Source: Candidatus Tayloriibacteriota bacterium | GTDB taxonomy: Bacteria; Patescibacteriota; Minisyncoccia; Phycocordibacterales; JARIHA01 | Length of the DNA: 8,760 nucleotides | Reading direction: 5' to 3' | NCBI GenBank assembly: GCA_029288475.1 | Contig: JARIHA010000015.1 | Coordinates: 1-8,760, forward strand | Shown here: piece by piece, positions 1 to 5,974 of the stretch | Position numbering within the stretch: position 1 is the first letter of the stretch | Layout of the letters: every line of letters begins with the position of its first letter | The notes under the pieces: model-generated | Database searches by the model: none | The model's input: only the letters and a program-made list of their open reading frames with translations | What the model was told of the DNA's origin: nothing | Position numbers and translations under genes: made by a program

Positions 1-403
1 AAGATGGGCCGCCGTTGAACCCGTGGTTTATCCAGTTAACAATATCGTCAGTCATTTTGGCAATGAATGCCTTTGAAAGTTGCTTGAAGATGCCGTTCTG
101 CACGCACTCTTTTGATGCAATACTATTTAATGCTTTGGCGGCAGAAATTGTTTGGTCTAGAATACTCTGGCTGTAGACAGGTACATTGGTTGCAGAGTCT
201 ACTGCACCTTGGGCCTTCCCTTGTACTTGTGTTGCAGTACCGGTTGGATCCGCACAGGTAAGGCTGAGTCCGGCCGCTTCAACTTTTTCTGGAAAAAGAA
301 AGGTGCTGAAATTAGAAACACAAAGCAAAGAAACGAGAGCAAGGGCGATTCCTCTCTTGCAGGTTTGCTCGAACGCTTTTTTTGAAATGCTCACAGGTTT
401 CAT
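1..403 (-). CDS. secreted hypothetical protein, CPR secretion-locus type (3' part beyond window)
   Basis: I translated this by hand from ATG at 403-401. The frame stays open for 134 codons to the window edge, so the C-terminus is missing. Residues 1-16 are basic (MKPVSISKK...), residues about 17-37 are hydrophobic, and EKVEAAG near residue 44 looks like a signal peptidase I site, so the protein is probably exported. The mature part has Cys50 and Cys100 and an amphipathic region ending in DDIVNWINHGFNGGPS. I recall similar 'VNWINxGFxGxP' stretches in CPR hypothetical proteins near VirB4/TrbL-like type IV secretion genes; this is memory, not a search result. It follows the 416-1414 gene by 12 bases on the same strand, so co-transcription is likely. 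No Shine-Dalgarno sequence is seen. The existence of the gene is well supported; its function is unknown. Confidence 0.72.
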   Translation of the reverse strand, partial: MKPVSISKKAFEQTCKRGIALALVSLLCVSNFSTFLFPEKVEAAGLSLTCADPTGTATQVQGKAQGAVDSATNVPVYSQSILDQTISAAKALNSIASKECVQNGIFKQLSKAFIAKMTDDIVNWINHGFNGGPS

Positions 404-415
404 AATTATATAGCA

Positions 416-1414
416 CTACTCTGTTTGGGTTAAGGGATAACCCGCTTCATTCCGCTCAAAGACAATGTTCTTGTCTGTGAAGTATCCTCCTAGGGCTTCC
501 AGTGCGCTTTTTAGGTCGGATGCACTGTCTGAATAATTGGTCACACCACGGAGAGAGAGTACTGGATCATCGTACATTTTCCTCATATCCTGGATGTTTG
601 AGAGCACGCGGCTCAATGCATTGATGAATTGAATGTGAACATCAGCAGCACTTTTTGGAACTCGGAGCGAAAGTTCCGCTTTGAGAATATTTGTATATCC
701 AGTAATTATGGGATCAAGTTTTTTTATTTCCTCAGTGTCGTTTGTTTGAATTGAGGTATCAACGATCTCAAGTTCGCTTTTCGGCTCAGTTGAAGAATAT
801 TTAGTGACGATTTGTTCAAGATTATTTCCATAAGCGCGGACGGTATCGTTGTCATCTTGTTGGTTTATCGCAAGGCTTCCTGTGGTATAGAGATTGTAAT
901 CTGTCTGGAAGGCTGAACTTTGAACAACGTTGCTGATCAGGGTGTCTCTTGTTGTAGCATCTATTTCGCCATTTGAATCTCGAAGTGCAAGGTATTTTGT
1001 AAAAATATCACGGGCTACAAGTTCAGTGTTGGTAAGAGGAATATTATTGTCCGTGGTTTTTAAGGTAGCAGGCTGATCGCTCGTGCTGTTTTGGCTTGAT
1101 AAACCAGGGTTTTTTCCTTCAGCTACCTTTTCACCATCACTCATTCCGTCACCAAGCGTGTCAGGATTGTATGGATCAGTGTTCCAGAGAACTTCTTGCC
1201 AATCCTGCAGACCATCGCTGTCAGAATCTTTTTCAGAGAGCAGTTTTGCCTTTAGTAGATCGGAGTTTTGTTGTTCGATAGGTGAAGGTCCTTGTTCCGC
1301 CGCTTCGATAGTAGTTTTGGACGTAAAATGAAAAGCAAAAGCAAGACATCCGATGCCAATTATCAGGGCAAAAATTATCGGTAGTTTATTTCTTTTTTTG
1401 CTCGCCTTTTCCAT
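416..1414 (-). CDS. membrane-anchored protein with thrombospondin type 3-like calcium loops
   Basis: This 332-residue protein starts at ATG 1414-1412. Residues 1-10 are basic and residues about 12-30 form one hydrophobic helix without a clear cleavage site, so I expect an N-terminal anchor with the rest outside the cell. Residues 63-74 (DSDSDGLQDWQE) match the DxDxDGxxDxxE calcium loop. Residues 85-95 (DTLGDGMSDGE) are a second loop in which Leu87 replaces the usual Asp. Such paired loops, with TDPxxPDT between them, are typical of bacterial thrombospondin type 3 repeats and normally bind calcium. The remaining 230 residues look largely helical (about 130-310) and I recognise no domain. The gene lies 12 bases upstream of the truncated secreted protein and is probably first in that transcript. 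The loop identification is firm; the role (adhesion, or an accessory part of a secretion apparatus) is inferred from context only. Confidence 0.85.
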   Translation of the reverse strand: MEKASKKRNKLPIIFALIIGIGCLAFAFHFTSKTTIEAAEQGPSPIEQQNSDLLKAKLLSEKDSDSDGLQDWQEVLWNTDPYNPDTLGDGMSDGEKVAEGKNPGLSSQNSTSDQPATLKTTDNNIPLTNTELVARDIFTKYLALRDSNGEIDATTRDTLISNVVQSSAFQTDYNLYTTGSLAINQQDDNDTVRAYGNNLEQIVTKYSSTEPKSELEIVDTSIQTNDTEEIKKLDPIITGYTNILKAELSLRVPKSAADVHIQFINALSRVLSNIQDMRKMYDDPVLSLRGVTNYSDSASDLKSALEALGGYFTDKNIVFERNEAGYPLTQTE

Positions 1415-1429
1415 AGCAATTGTGGCTTC

Positions 1430-1438
1430 ATTATATCA
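1430..1438 (-). promoter_or_regulatory. probable promoter -10 for the 416-1414 gene
   Basis: On the minus strand the sequence TGATATAAT contains a perfect TATAAT (1435-1430). There is no TGn extension and no good -35; the best candidate is TGCATA at 1459-1454, spacer 18, 3 of 6 matches. A start site about 7 bases downstream would leave a leader of roughly 9 nucleotides before the ATG at 1414. There is no room for a Shine-Dalgarno sequence. Confidence 0.5.
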
Positions 1439-1481
1439 GAATTACTAGGCTATTATGCATTTCTGTTTCTTTTTTCTGTGG

Positions 1482-1495
1482 ATAGCAGATGCTAT
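1482..1495. repeat. 14-bp inverted repeat overlapping the 1510 promoter
   Basis: ATAGCA (1482-1487), GA, TGCTAT (1490-1495) is a perfect 6-bp dyad with a 2-bp centre. Its right arm is part of the extended -10 of the plus-strand surface-protein unit, so a protein bound here would block the promoter. It could be an operator or chance; a dyad this short can arise randomly. Confidence 0.35.
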
Positions 1496-1498
1496 ACT
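1490..1498 (+). promoter_or_regulatory. extended -10 promoter of the 1510-2989 unit
   Basis: TGCTATACT has the TGn extension and a -10 hexamer matching TATAAT at 5 of 6 positions. No -35 is visible; the expected place (about 1470-1475) is a T run. Extended -10 promoters can work without a -35. The predicted start near 1504-1506 lies about 5 bases before ATG 1510 and about 11 before the in-frame ATG 1516, so the mRNA would be nearly leaderless. Confidence 0.5.
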
Positions 1499-1509
1499 AA
1501 AGGCACTCT

Positions 1510-2595
1510 ATGATCATGAAGAAAAAAACTACAAATTCTTTTTTTTATTTCTCTTTTTTGGTGTTTTTTTCTTCAGTTATTTATTTTTTTTCTGTTTCTT
1601 CGTTTGTTCTTGCTCAACTTCCCTCTTCTGTGGCCCAAAATCAGTTCAATGTCAGCCTAAGACAGGGTGATGGCAGTAATGATGTACTTGCTCTTCAACA
1701 AATCTTGAATACTGATAGGGATACTCAGGTTGCGGTGTCAGGTCCTGGCTCAAAAGGGAGTGAAACGCCGTATTTTGGGCCTGCTACAAAGGATGCTGTC
1801 GTTCGCTTTCAGAATAAGTATTCTTCAGAAATTCTAATCCCATCTGGTTTGGCTCAGGGAAATGGTTTTGTAGGGTTCTTAACAAGAAAAAAGCTTAATT
1901 CTCTTGCCTTGATGGCTGTTAATGCGTCTAATTCTAGCGATACTCCTGACTTAACTGTATCAACGGTTGACTCAAACGTGGCTTATTTTAAGAATATATT
2001 CAAAAACAGTCCTAATTCATTGGTAATTGCAAAAGCTTCCGGTATTAGCGGATTATATGGCTCAATGTTGGTTATTTATGGTTCTGGCTTTACTGATACA
2101 GATAATACTGTTCATTTCGGTGACTCCAATACTATTCTGCATGTGCCAGGAATCGAAGGCGTAAAGCTTTCTTTTGTTGTTCCGGCCACAATTCCTTTAG
2201 GAAAATATGCGATATGGATAACAAATCAGAATGGAACAAGCAATAAAAACCTTTTCTTCATAATTATTGATAAAAACACAGTACAACCGACTATTAGCTC
2301 TATTTCGCCTGTTTCTGGACCTGTTGGCACCCTGATTACTGTAATGGGAAGTGGTTTTAGTAAGGAAAACAACGAATTACTGTCCCCGTATGGCTCAATT
2401 GAAGGTCTTACTTCATCAGATGGAAAAACGATAAGCGTGAAATTCACTTATCCGAACTTTGAAAAGATTCAGCAATTGAAGAATGAAGGGAAAAAAATAA
2501 ATGATCTGAGTCTTCCCATCCCTATTGGAATTATAAATAATAACGGCGCTAGTCAGGAAGATATTCACTTCACTCTCACGGTAAAAAAACAATAA
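1510..2595 (+). CDS. secreted peptidoglycan-binding-like / IPT-TIG domain surface protein
   Basis: This 361-residue protein has a basic start and a long Phe-rich hydrophobic segment (residues about 10-35) ending SFVLAQ, which looks like a signal peptide cleaved after Ala35. Residues about 47-135 resemble a PG_binding_1-type domain: an LRQGDGSNDVLALQQIL entry helix, then FGPATKDAVVRFQNKY and GFVGFLTRKKLNSL. Residues about 173-252 and 259-358 look like two IPT/TIG immunoglobulin-like domains; the second opens with PTISSISPVSGPVGTLITV followed by GSGFS. No catalytic motif is seen, so a structural or binding role at the wall is inferred. The start could be ATG 1510 or ATG 1516. AAAGG at 1499-1503 is the only Shine-Dalgarno-like sequence in the window and favours 1510, but it may lie upstream of the transcript start. 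The stop is one base from the next gene. The signal-peptide codons contain long T runs. Confidence 0.85.
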   Translation: MIMKKKTTNSFFYFSFLVFFSSVIYFFSVSSFVLAQLPSSVAQNQFNVSLRQGDGSNDVLALQQILNTDRDTQVAVSGPGSKGSETPYFGPATKDAVVRFQNKYSSEILIPSGLAQGNGFVGFLTRKKLNSLALMAVNASNSSDTPDLTVSTVDSNVAYFKNIFKNSPNSLVIAKASGISGLYGSMLVIYGSGFTDTDNTVHFGDSNTILHVPGIEGVKLSFVVPATIPLGKYAIWITNQNGTSNKNLFFIIIDKNTVQPTISSISPVSGPVGTLITVMGSGFSKENNELLSPYGSIEGLTSSDGKTISVKFTYPNFEKIQQLKNEGKKINDLSLPIPIGIINNNGASQEDIHFTLTVKKQ

Positions 2596-2596
2596 A

Positions 2597-2989
2597 ATGA
2601 AAAAAATATATTCAATAAAAAAAATAATCACTCGGCAGAATTGTGCTATTGCTGCTTCGATGGTAATTGCTTTCGGCATCATACTTACGGTTTTGTTTTT
2701 TAAGAAGGAGCAGACTCAGGCATCCGTTGGTTTGCCTTTTGGCGGCACGATAAATGATGCAGAGTATTGCTGTGATGGAAGCATTTATCTCGTTGTCGGC
2801 ACTCCTCGGCCGGGCGCAGTTATCTTTAGTCCTTATATTTCTAGGTTATATAAATATTACGAAATTTTTACTCCTGGACCGTGGGTTTTGGGCGATGCTA
2901 TACCGGGTGGTTATTGCGATTTAGTGGATGCTGACTGTGAGGGCGGTGTTCCTGGAAATACCATCATCCAAGTTGGTACTAGTGTTTAA
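2597..2989 (+). CDS. small anchored Cys-rich surface protein (hypothetical)
   Basis: This 130-residue protein has a very basic, Lys/Ile-rich N-terminus and one hydrophobic helix at about residues 17-35, followed by KKEQTQASVG. It is either an anchored protein or one cleaved near Ala42. The outer part is rich in Gly and Pro with four cysteines (Cys58, Cys59, Cys107, Cys114), enough for two disulfides, and ends in NTIIQVGTSV. I recall a widespread CPR family of this length with 'PFGG', 'PGPWVLG' and a 'VGTS' ending, function unknown; I could not check this. ATG 2597 lies one base after the TAA of the upstream gene, so the two are probably translationally coupled and made together. Its own stop interlocks with that of rsmA on the other strand. 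No Shine-Dalgarno sequence is present. Confidence 0.8.
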   Translation: MKKIYSIKKIITRQNCAIAASMVIAFGIILTVLFFKKEQTQASVGLPFGGTINDAEYCCDGSIYLVVGTPRPGAVIFSPYISRLYKYYEIFTPGPWVLGDAIPGGYCDLVDADCEGGVPGNTIIQVGTSV

Positions 2990-3825
2990 TTTGTTAGCGC
3001 ACCATACATTTTTTTCCAGTCATCCAAGGTAAGGTCTTCTGCCCTTACCTTTTCGTTTAGACCGAGACGTCCAAAAATATCTGTCCGTTTCTCCGTGGGT
3101 ATTTCAAGATTCTGTGCAAGCATTTTTCTCTTGTGCTGGAATCCCTTTTTTACCAACTCAAAGAATTTTTTTTCCTTGTCATTAATTGTTTTAATAGCCA
3201 CAGTGCTCGGAAGGTCGCCGAAGAAATTTTTTGAAATAGTATCAATGAGTAGGATTGCTGAGTCTACTTTAGGTTCAGGTGAAAAATATTTTGCTTGTAC
3301 GGTACTTATATACTTCGGCATACCGTAAGCTTTAACGCTTATTGAGAGGATACTTTCTTTTGCCGAGTGATCAGCGGTATTGTTTTTTCCGACAATACGT
3401 TTCGCCACTTCCTTTTGTAGCATAAGAACCATCTTTGATGGTTGAACCTCCCCACTTAGGAAAATTCTAAGAAATTGACCGGTAATATAGTAAGGAATGT
3501 TTGCGATTATTTTATACTGACCTGCCAATAAACCTATATCCTCAGGCTTAGTTTCTAATATGTCCGCATGCACAATTTCTAACTTATTTTGAGCGACTTG
3601 TGAAGAGAATTGTTCATTGAGGAGTCCGATCATTCGGTCGTCTTTTTCAACCGCAATCACTCTTCTGGTCTTTTCTAGGAGCGCCTCGGTTAGGACTCCT
3701 TTCCCAGGCCCGACTTCAAGAACACTATCATCATGCTGAAGTGTGGCCGCTTCTAAAATTTCATGAACCGCCAGTTTTGATTTTAGAAAATTTTGTCCTA
3801 ATGATTTTTTTGCCCAGATTTTCAT
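2986..3825 (-). CDS. rsmA: 16S rRNA (adenine-N6,N6)-dimethyltransferase RsmA/KsgA
   Basis: The 279-residue product, a normal length for the family, should dimethylate the two adjacent adenines of the helix 45 loop of 16S rRNA using S-adenosylmethionine, a late step of small-subunit assembly. Visible motifs are KKSLGQNFL (6-14), the SAM-binding EVGPGKGVLT (37-46), acidic Glu60 after strand 2, HADIL (86-90), the catalytic NIPYYIT (109-115), the family signature FSPEPKVDSA (181-190), and a basic C-terminal region KGFQHKRKML (227-236) in the place where other RsmA proteins contact RNA. All key residues are present. The ATG at 3825 begins one base after the uvrD stop, so the two are likely co-transcribed and coupled. 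The stop codon overlaps that of the convergent surface-protein gene, leaving no intergenic terminator. Identification is secure. Confidence 0.96.
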   Translation of the reverse strand: MKIWAKKSLGQNFLKSKLAVHEILEAATLQHDDSVLEVGPGKGVLTEALLEKTRRVIAVEKDDRMIGLLNEQFSSQVAQNKLEIVHADILETKPEDIGLLAGQYKIIANIPYYITGQFLRIFLSGEVQPSKMVLMLQKEVAKRIVGKNNTADHSAKESILSISVKAYGMPKYISTVQAKYFSPEPKVDSAILLIDTISKNFFGDLPSTVAIKTINDKEKKFFELVKKGFQHKRKMLAQNLEIPTEKRTDIFGRLGLNEKVRAEDLTLDDWKKMYGALTN

Positions 3826-3826
3826 A

Positions 3827-5803
3827 TTAATCGAAGAAGATTACTCTTTCTCTTCCTGTGCCGTTGTGATCCCCACTTCCGTCATCTATCGATCCGTCTC
3901 GGTGAACAAGTTCGATAAGCGCATCATCAATATCAGAGATGAATTCTGATGGAATGTTTATATGCTTGGATCCGAAGATGGTGCGAACGCCAGTGAAGGT
4001 GAGAAAAAGTTTTTTCTTTGCGCGCGTAAGCGCTACATAAAATAGACGACGCTCCTCTTCTGATTGTTCCTCACTCACTCGTTCCTCAGTCAGTCTTTTA
4101 TGAGGAAAGAGGTCTTCTTCTAGCCCTGAGACAAACACGTTCTCAAACTCAAGTCCTTTTGATGCGTGAACGGTCATAAGTTTTACCGCATCCTTGTTCT
4201 CCTGCATCTCATCCTGGTCCGATTGCAGGGCCGCTTCTTCGAGTAATTTTTCAACTCCCTCTTGAGGAGAAAGGTGATCGTATTTTGTAGCAAGAGTCAC
4301 AAGCTCTTGAAGGTTTTCCAACCGCTCCATGTCTTCCTCAGTTCCTTTTCGAAACTCATCTTCCATGCCTGTTTCTTTGATAACCAGTTTCATTAATACT
4401 GAAGTTTTTTCTTTTTCTGTAGTTTCTTTTATTTTTGCGAGAATTGCTCTGAAGCGTTGTATTTTTTCTCGCACTGCCCCGCTTAGTTCATTCTCCTGTC
4501 CGGAGAGGATTTTAAGGAGAGTTACTTTCCCAATTCCCCTAGCCGGGGTATTGATAACGCGTTTTATGTCAGCCAATGATTCAGGATTTATTGCCGCGCG
4601 AACATAAGAAAGTGCATCTTTGACCTCTTTTCTTTCAAAGAAGCGGGTACCAAGAAGCTGATAGTGCACTCCATGAGCAAGAAAAGCTTCTTCCAGTATT
4701 CGAGATTGGAAATTCGCTCGGAAAAGCACCGCTATTTCATTAAGAGGTGTACCTTTTTCGCCTAGTTCCTTTGATTTCGCGGCTATAAAGTGTGCTTCGT
4801 CGTTTTCATCATATCCTTCAAAAAGACCTATTTTTTCTCCCGTACCGTTCTTGGTGAATAAGTTTTTTTCTCTGCGATGGCGATTCTTTTTGATGATAGT
4901 ATTTGCAGCAGTAAGGATCGTTTGGGTTGAACGATAGTTTTGTTCAAGAAGAATGACGCGTGCATCGGGATAATCCTTTTCGAAATCAAGAATGTTTCTG
5001 ATATTTGCACCTCTCCAGCTGTAAATATTCTGATCGATGTCTCCTACCACGCAAAGGTTTCGATATTTCTGGGCAAGCATTTTTGAAATGCTGTATTGCA
5101 CTTGGTTGGTATCTTGGTATTCATCAATATGGATGTATTTCCATTGTTCCTGATATTTTTCGAGCACTTCCGGATGGTTTCTTAGGATAACTGCTGTTTT
5201 TAAAAGAAGGTCGTCAAAATCTAGAGCCTGCTCTTTTCGTAAGGTAGCTTCATATCGTTTCCATACCGAGAGAACAATATTTGAAAAATATTCCCGTCCC
5301 ACTACTTCTTGGTATTTTTCAACAGTTCGCATGTTTCCTTTTTCTGCTGAGATAGCCCGCTGAAATTTTCCGGGTTCAAACTTTTTTGGATCCAAATCCT
5401 CTGCTATTATGGCTTCTTTTATGGCTCGATAGGAATCACTCTTATCATAAATACTGAAGTTACGGGTTAGACCTATGAGTCGGGCATTTTCTTTGATGAT
5501 ATGCACTCCAAGAGAGTGAAAAGTGCTCACGAAAGGTTTTTCATTGAAAGAAACTGGTAAATTTAGCTCTGGATCAGATGAAATAAGATTCATCACACGA
5601 TTCCTCATCTCTTTCGCGGCTTTGTTGGTAAAAGTAATCGCTAAGATGTTGTGGGGAACCACTCCTTCTTTTATCATGTGAAGGATTCTGTGGGTGATCG
5701 TTTTTGTCTTCCCTGCTCCAGCTCCGGCAAGTATAAGTAAGGGTCCATTTTTATGCTGGACAGCTTCTTTTTGTTCAAAATTTAATTCATCGAGGTAATT
5801 CAC
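3827..5803 (-). CDS. uvrD: UvrD/PcrA-type superfamily 1 DNA helicase
   Basis: This 658-residue 3'-5' ATP-dependent DNA helicase would act in nucleotide excision repair, replication-fork rescue and removal of RecA or polymerase. Motifs in order are the Q motif (LNFEQ, 7-11), Walker A GAGAGKT (27-33), Ia AITFTNKAAKEMR (55-67), Ib STFHSLG (93-99), Walker B IHIDEYQDT (224-232), III GDIDQNIYSWRGA (254-266), IV LLEQNYRST (285-293), V LMTVHASKGLEF (542-553) and VI RLFYVALTRAK (586-596). It is shorter than typical PcrA/UvrD (about 720). The C-terminal tail is short and acidic/Gly-rich (about 632-650), ends RERVIFFD, and shows no recognisable Tudor-like domain. The start is GTG 5803: no in-frame ATG lies upstream, and the Q motif follows directly. 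An extended -10 sits immediately before it. I cannot separate UvrD from PcrA; Rep is less likely. Confidence 0.94.
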   Translation of the reverse strand: MNYLDELNFEQKEAVQHKNGPLLILAGAGAGKTKTITHRILHMIKEGVVPHNILAITFTNKAAKEMRNRVMNLISSDPELNLPVSFNEKPFVSTFHSLGVHIIKENARLIGLTRNFSIYDKSDSYRAIKEAIIAEDLDPKKFEPGKFQRAISAEKGNMRTVEKYQEVVGREYFSNIVLSVWKRYEATLRKEQALDFDDLLLKTAVILRNHPEVLEKYQEQWKYIHIDEYQDTNQVQYSISKMLAQKYRNLCVVGDIDQNIYSWRGANIRNILDFEKDYPDARVILLEQNYRSTQTILTAANTIIKKNRHRREKNLFTKNGTGEKIGLFEGYDENDEAHFIAAKSKELGEKGTPLNEIAVLFRANFQSRILEEAFLAHGVHYQLLGTRFFERKEVKDALSYVRAAINPESLADIKRVINTPARGIGKVTLLKILSGQENELSGAVREKIQRFRAILAKIKETTEKEKTSVLMKLVIKETGMEDEFRKGTEEDMERLENLQELVTLATKYDHLSPQEGVEKLLEEAALQSDQDEMQENKDAVKLMTVHASKGLEFENVFVSGLEEDLFPHKRLTEERVSEEQSEEERRLFYVALTRAKKKLFLTFTGVRTIFGSKHINIPSEFISDIDDALIELVHRDGSIDDGSGDHNGTGRERVIFFD

Positions 5804-5809
5804 AAAGGT

Positions 5810-5818
5810 ACTATAGCA
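5810..5818 (-). promoter_or_regulatory. extended -10 promoter of uvrD-rsmA, leaderless-like
   Basis: The minus strand reads TGCTATAGT: a TGn extension plus a hexamer with 5 of 6 matches to TATAAT (5815-5810). A weak -35, TTAGGA, lies at 5838-5833 with a 17-bp spacer. A start site 7 bases downstream falls on or next to the GTG start codon at 5803, which predicts a leaderless mRNA. The motif is nearly the same as the plus-strand TGCTATACT at 1490. Confidence 0.5.
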
Positions 5819-5828
5819 TGGAGATGCT
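5815..5828. repeat. inverted repeat overlapping the uvrD promoter
   Basis: AGCAT (5815-5819), GGAG, ATGCT (5824-5828) is a perfect 5-bp dyad that includes the TGn part of the uvrD extended -10. The 1482-1495 dyad has the same AGCA...TGCT core but a different spacing. It may be an operator or coincidence. Confidence 0.25.
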
Positions 5829-5864
5829 GCTTTCCTAAAAGGAGATCTTTCTCGGCTATTTTTT

Positions 5865-5901
5865 GTTCAACTTTTGTTAAAAAAAGAGCATTTTTTTGAA
5901 C
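5865..5901. repeat. AT-rich tract with two mutually exclusive hairpins
   Basis: GTTCAA (5865-5870) can pair with TTGAAC (5896-5901). Alternatively GTT plus A7 (5876-5885) can pair with T7-G-AAC (5891-5901) around a GAGCA loop with one bulged G. Both use the same right arm, so only one can form. No gene is seen here. If an upstream promoter reads through toward the M23 gene, this could act as a weak terminator or a switch; A/T-rich chance pairing is also plausible. Confidence 0.3.
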
Positions 5902-5907
5902 ATTTCC

Positions 5908-5927
5908 TTATCCCCAGCTTATCCTTT
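5908..5927 (+). other. paired TTATCC boxes, DnaA-box-like
   Basis: TTATCCCCA (5908-5916) differs from the TTATCCACA DnaA box at one position. TTATCCTTT (5919-5927) repeats the first six bases exactly 11 bp later, about one helical turn. No dnaA, dnaN or cluster of further boxes is in the window, so this is more likely a regulatory site or chance than an origin. Confidence 0.25.
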
Positions 5928-5933
5928 TTTCGT

Positions 5934-5961
5934 TTGACTTTACTCTTCCATAGGATACACT
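5934..5961 (+). promoter_or_regulatory. possible distal promoter of the LysM-M23 gene
   Basis: TTGACT (5934-5939, 5 of 6 matches to TTGACA) is followed after 16 bp by TACACT (5956-5961, 4 of 6 matches to TATAAT). The predicted start near 5968 would give a leader of about 95 nucleotides carrying the repeat-flanked hairpin at 5975-6029. This is the only place in the window with a good -35. Confidence 0.4.
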
Positions 5962-5974
5962 TATTTAATCCTGT

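Noticed and set aside
405..410. Perfect TATAAT on the minus strand one base before the ATG at 403
   Set aside because: Too close to the start codon: transcription would begin inside the coding region. The gene also follows its upstream neighbour by only 12 bases. Probably A/T-rich chance.
186..413. Plus-strand open frame of 75 codons at the left edge
   Set aside because: It lies opposite the minus-strand exported protein, which has a signal peptide and continues past the window edge; the plus frame has no recognisable domain.
1455..1670. Plus-strand open frame through the T-rich region, product almost all Phe/Leu/Cys
   Set aside because: It overlaps the 1510 gene in another frame, begins upstream of the likely transcript start, and is explained by the T runs.
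5817..5819. ATG on the minus strand upstream of uvrD as a possible start
   Set aside because: It is out of frame and reads ATG CTA TAG, closing at once. GTG 5803 fits the conserved N-terminal Q motif.
5837..5850. Strong plus-strand SD-like AAAAGGAGATCTTT
   Set aside because: No ATG, GTG or TTG with a usable frame follows at the right distance; it sits in the uvrD promoter region on the other strand.
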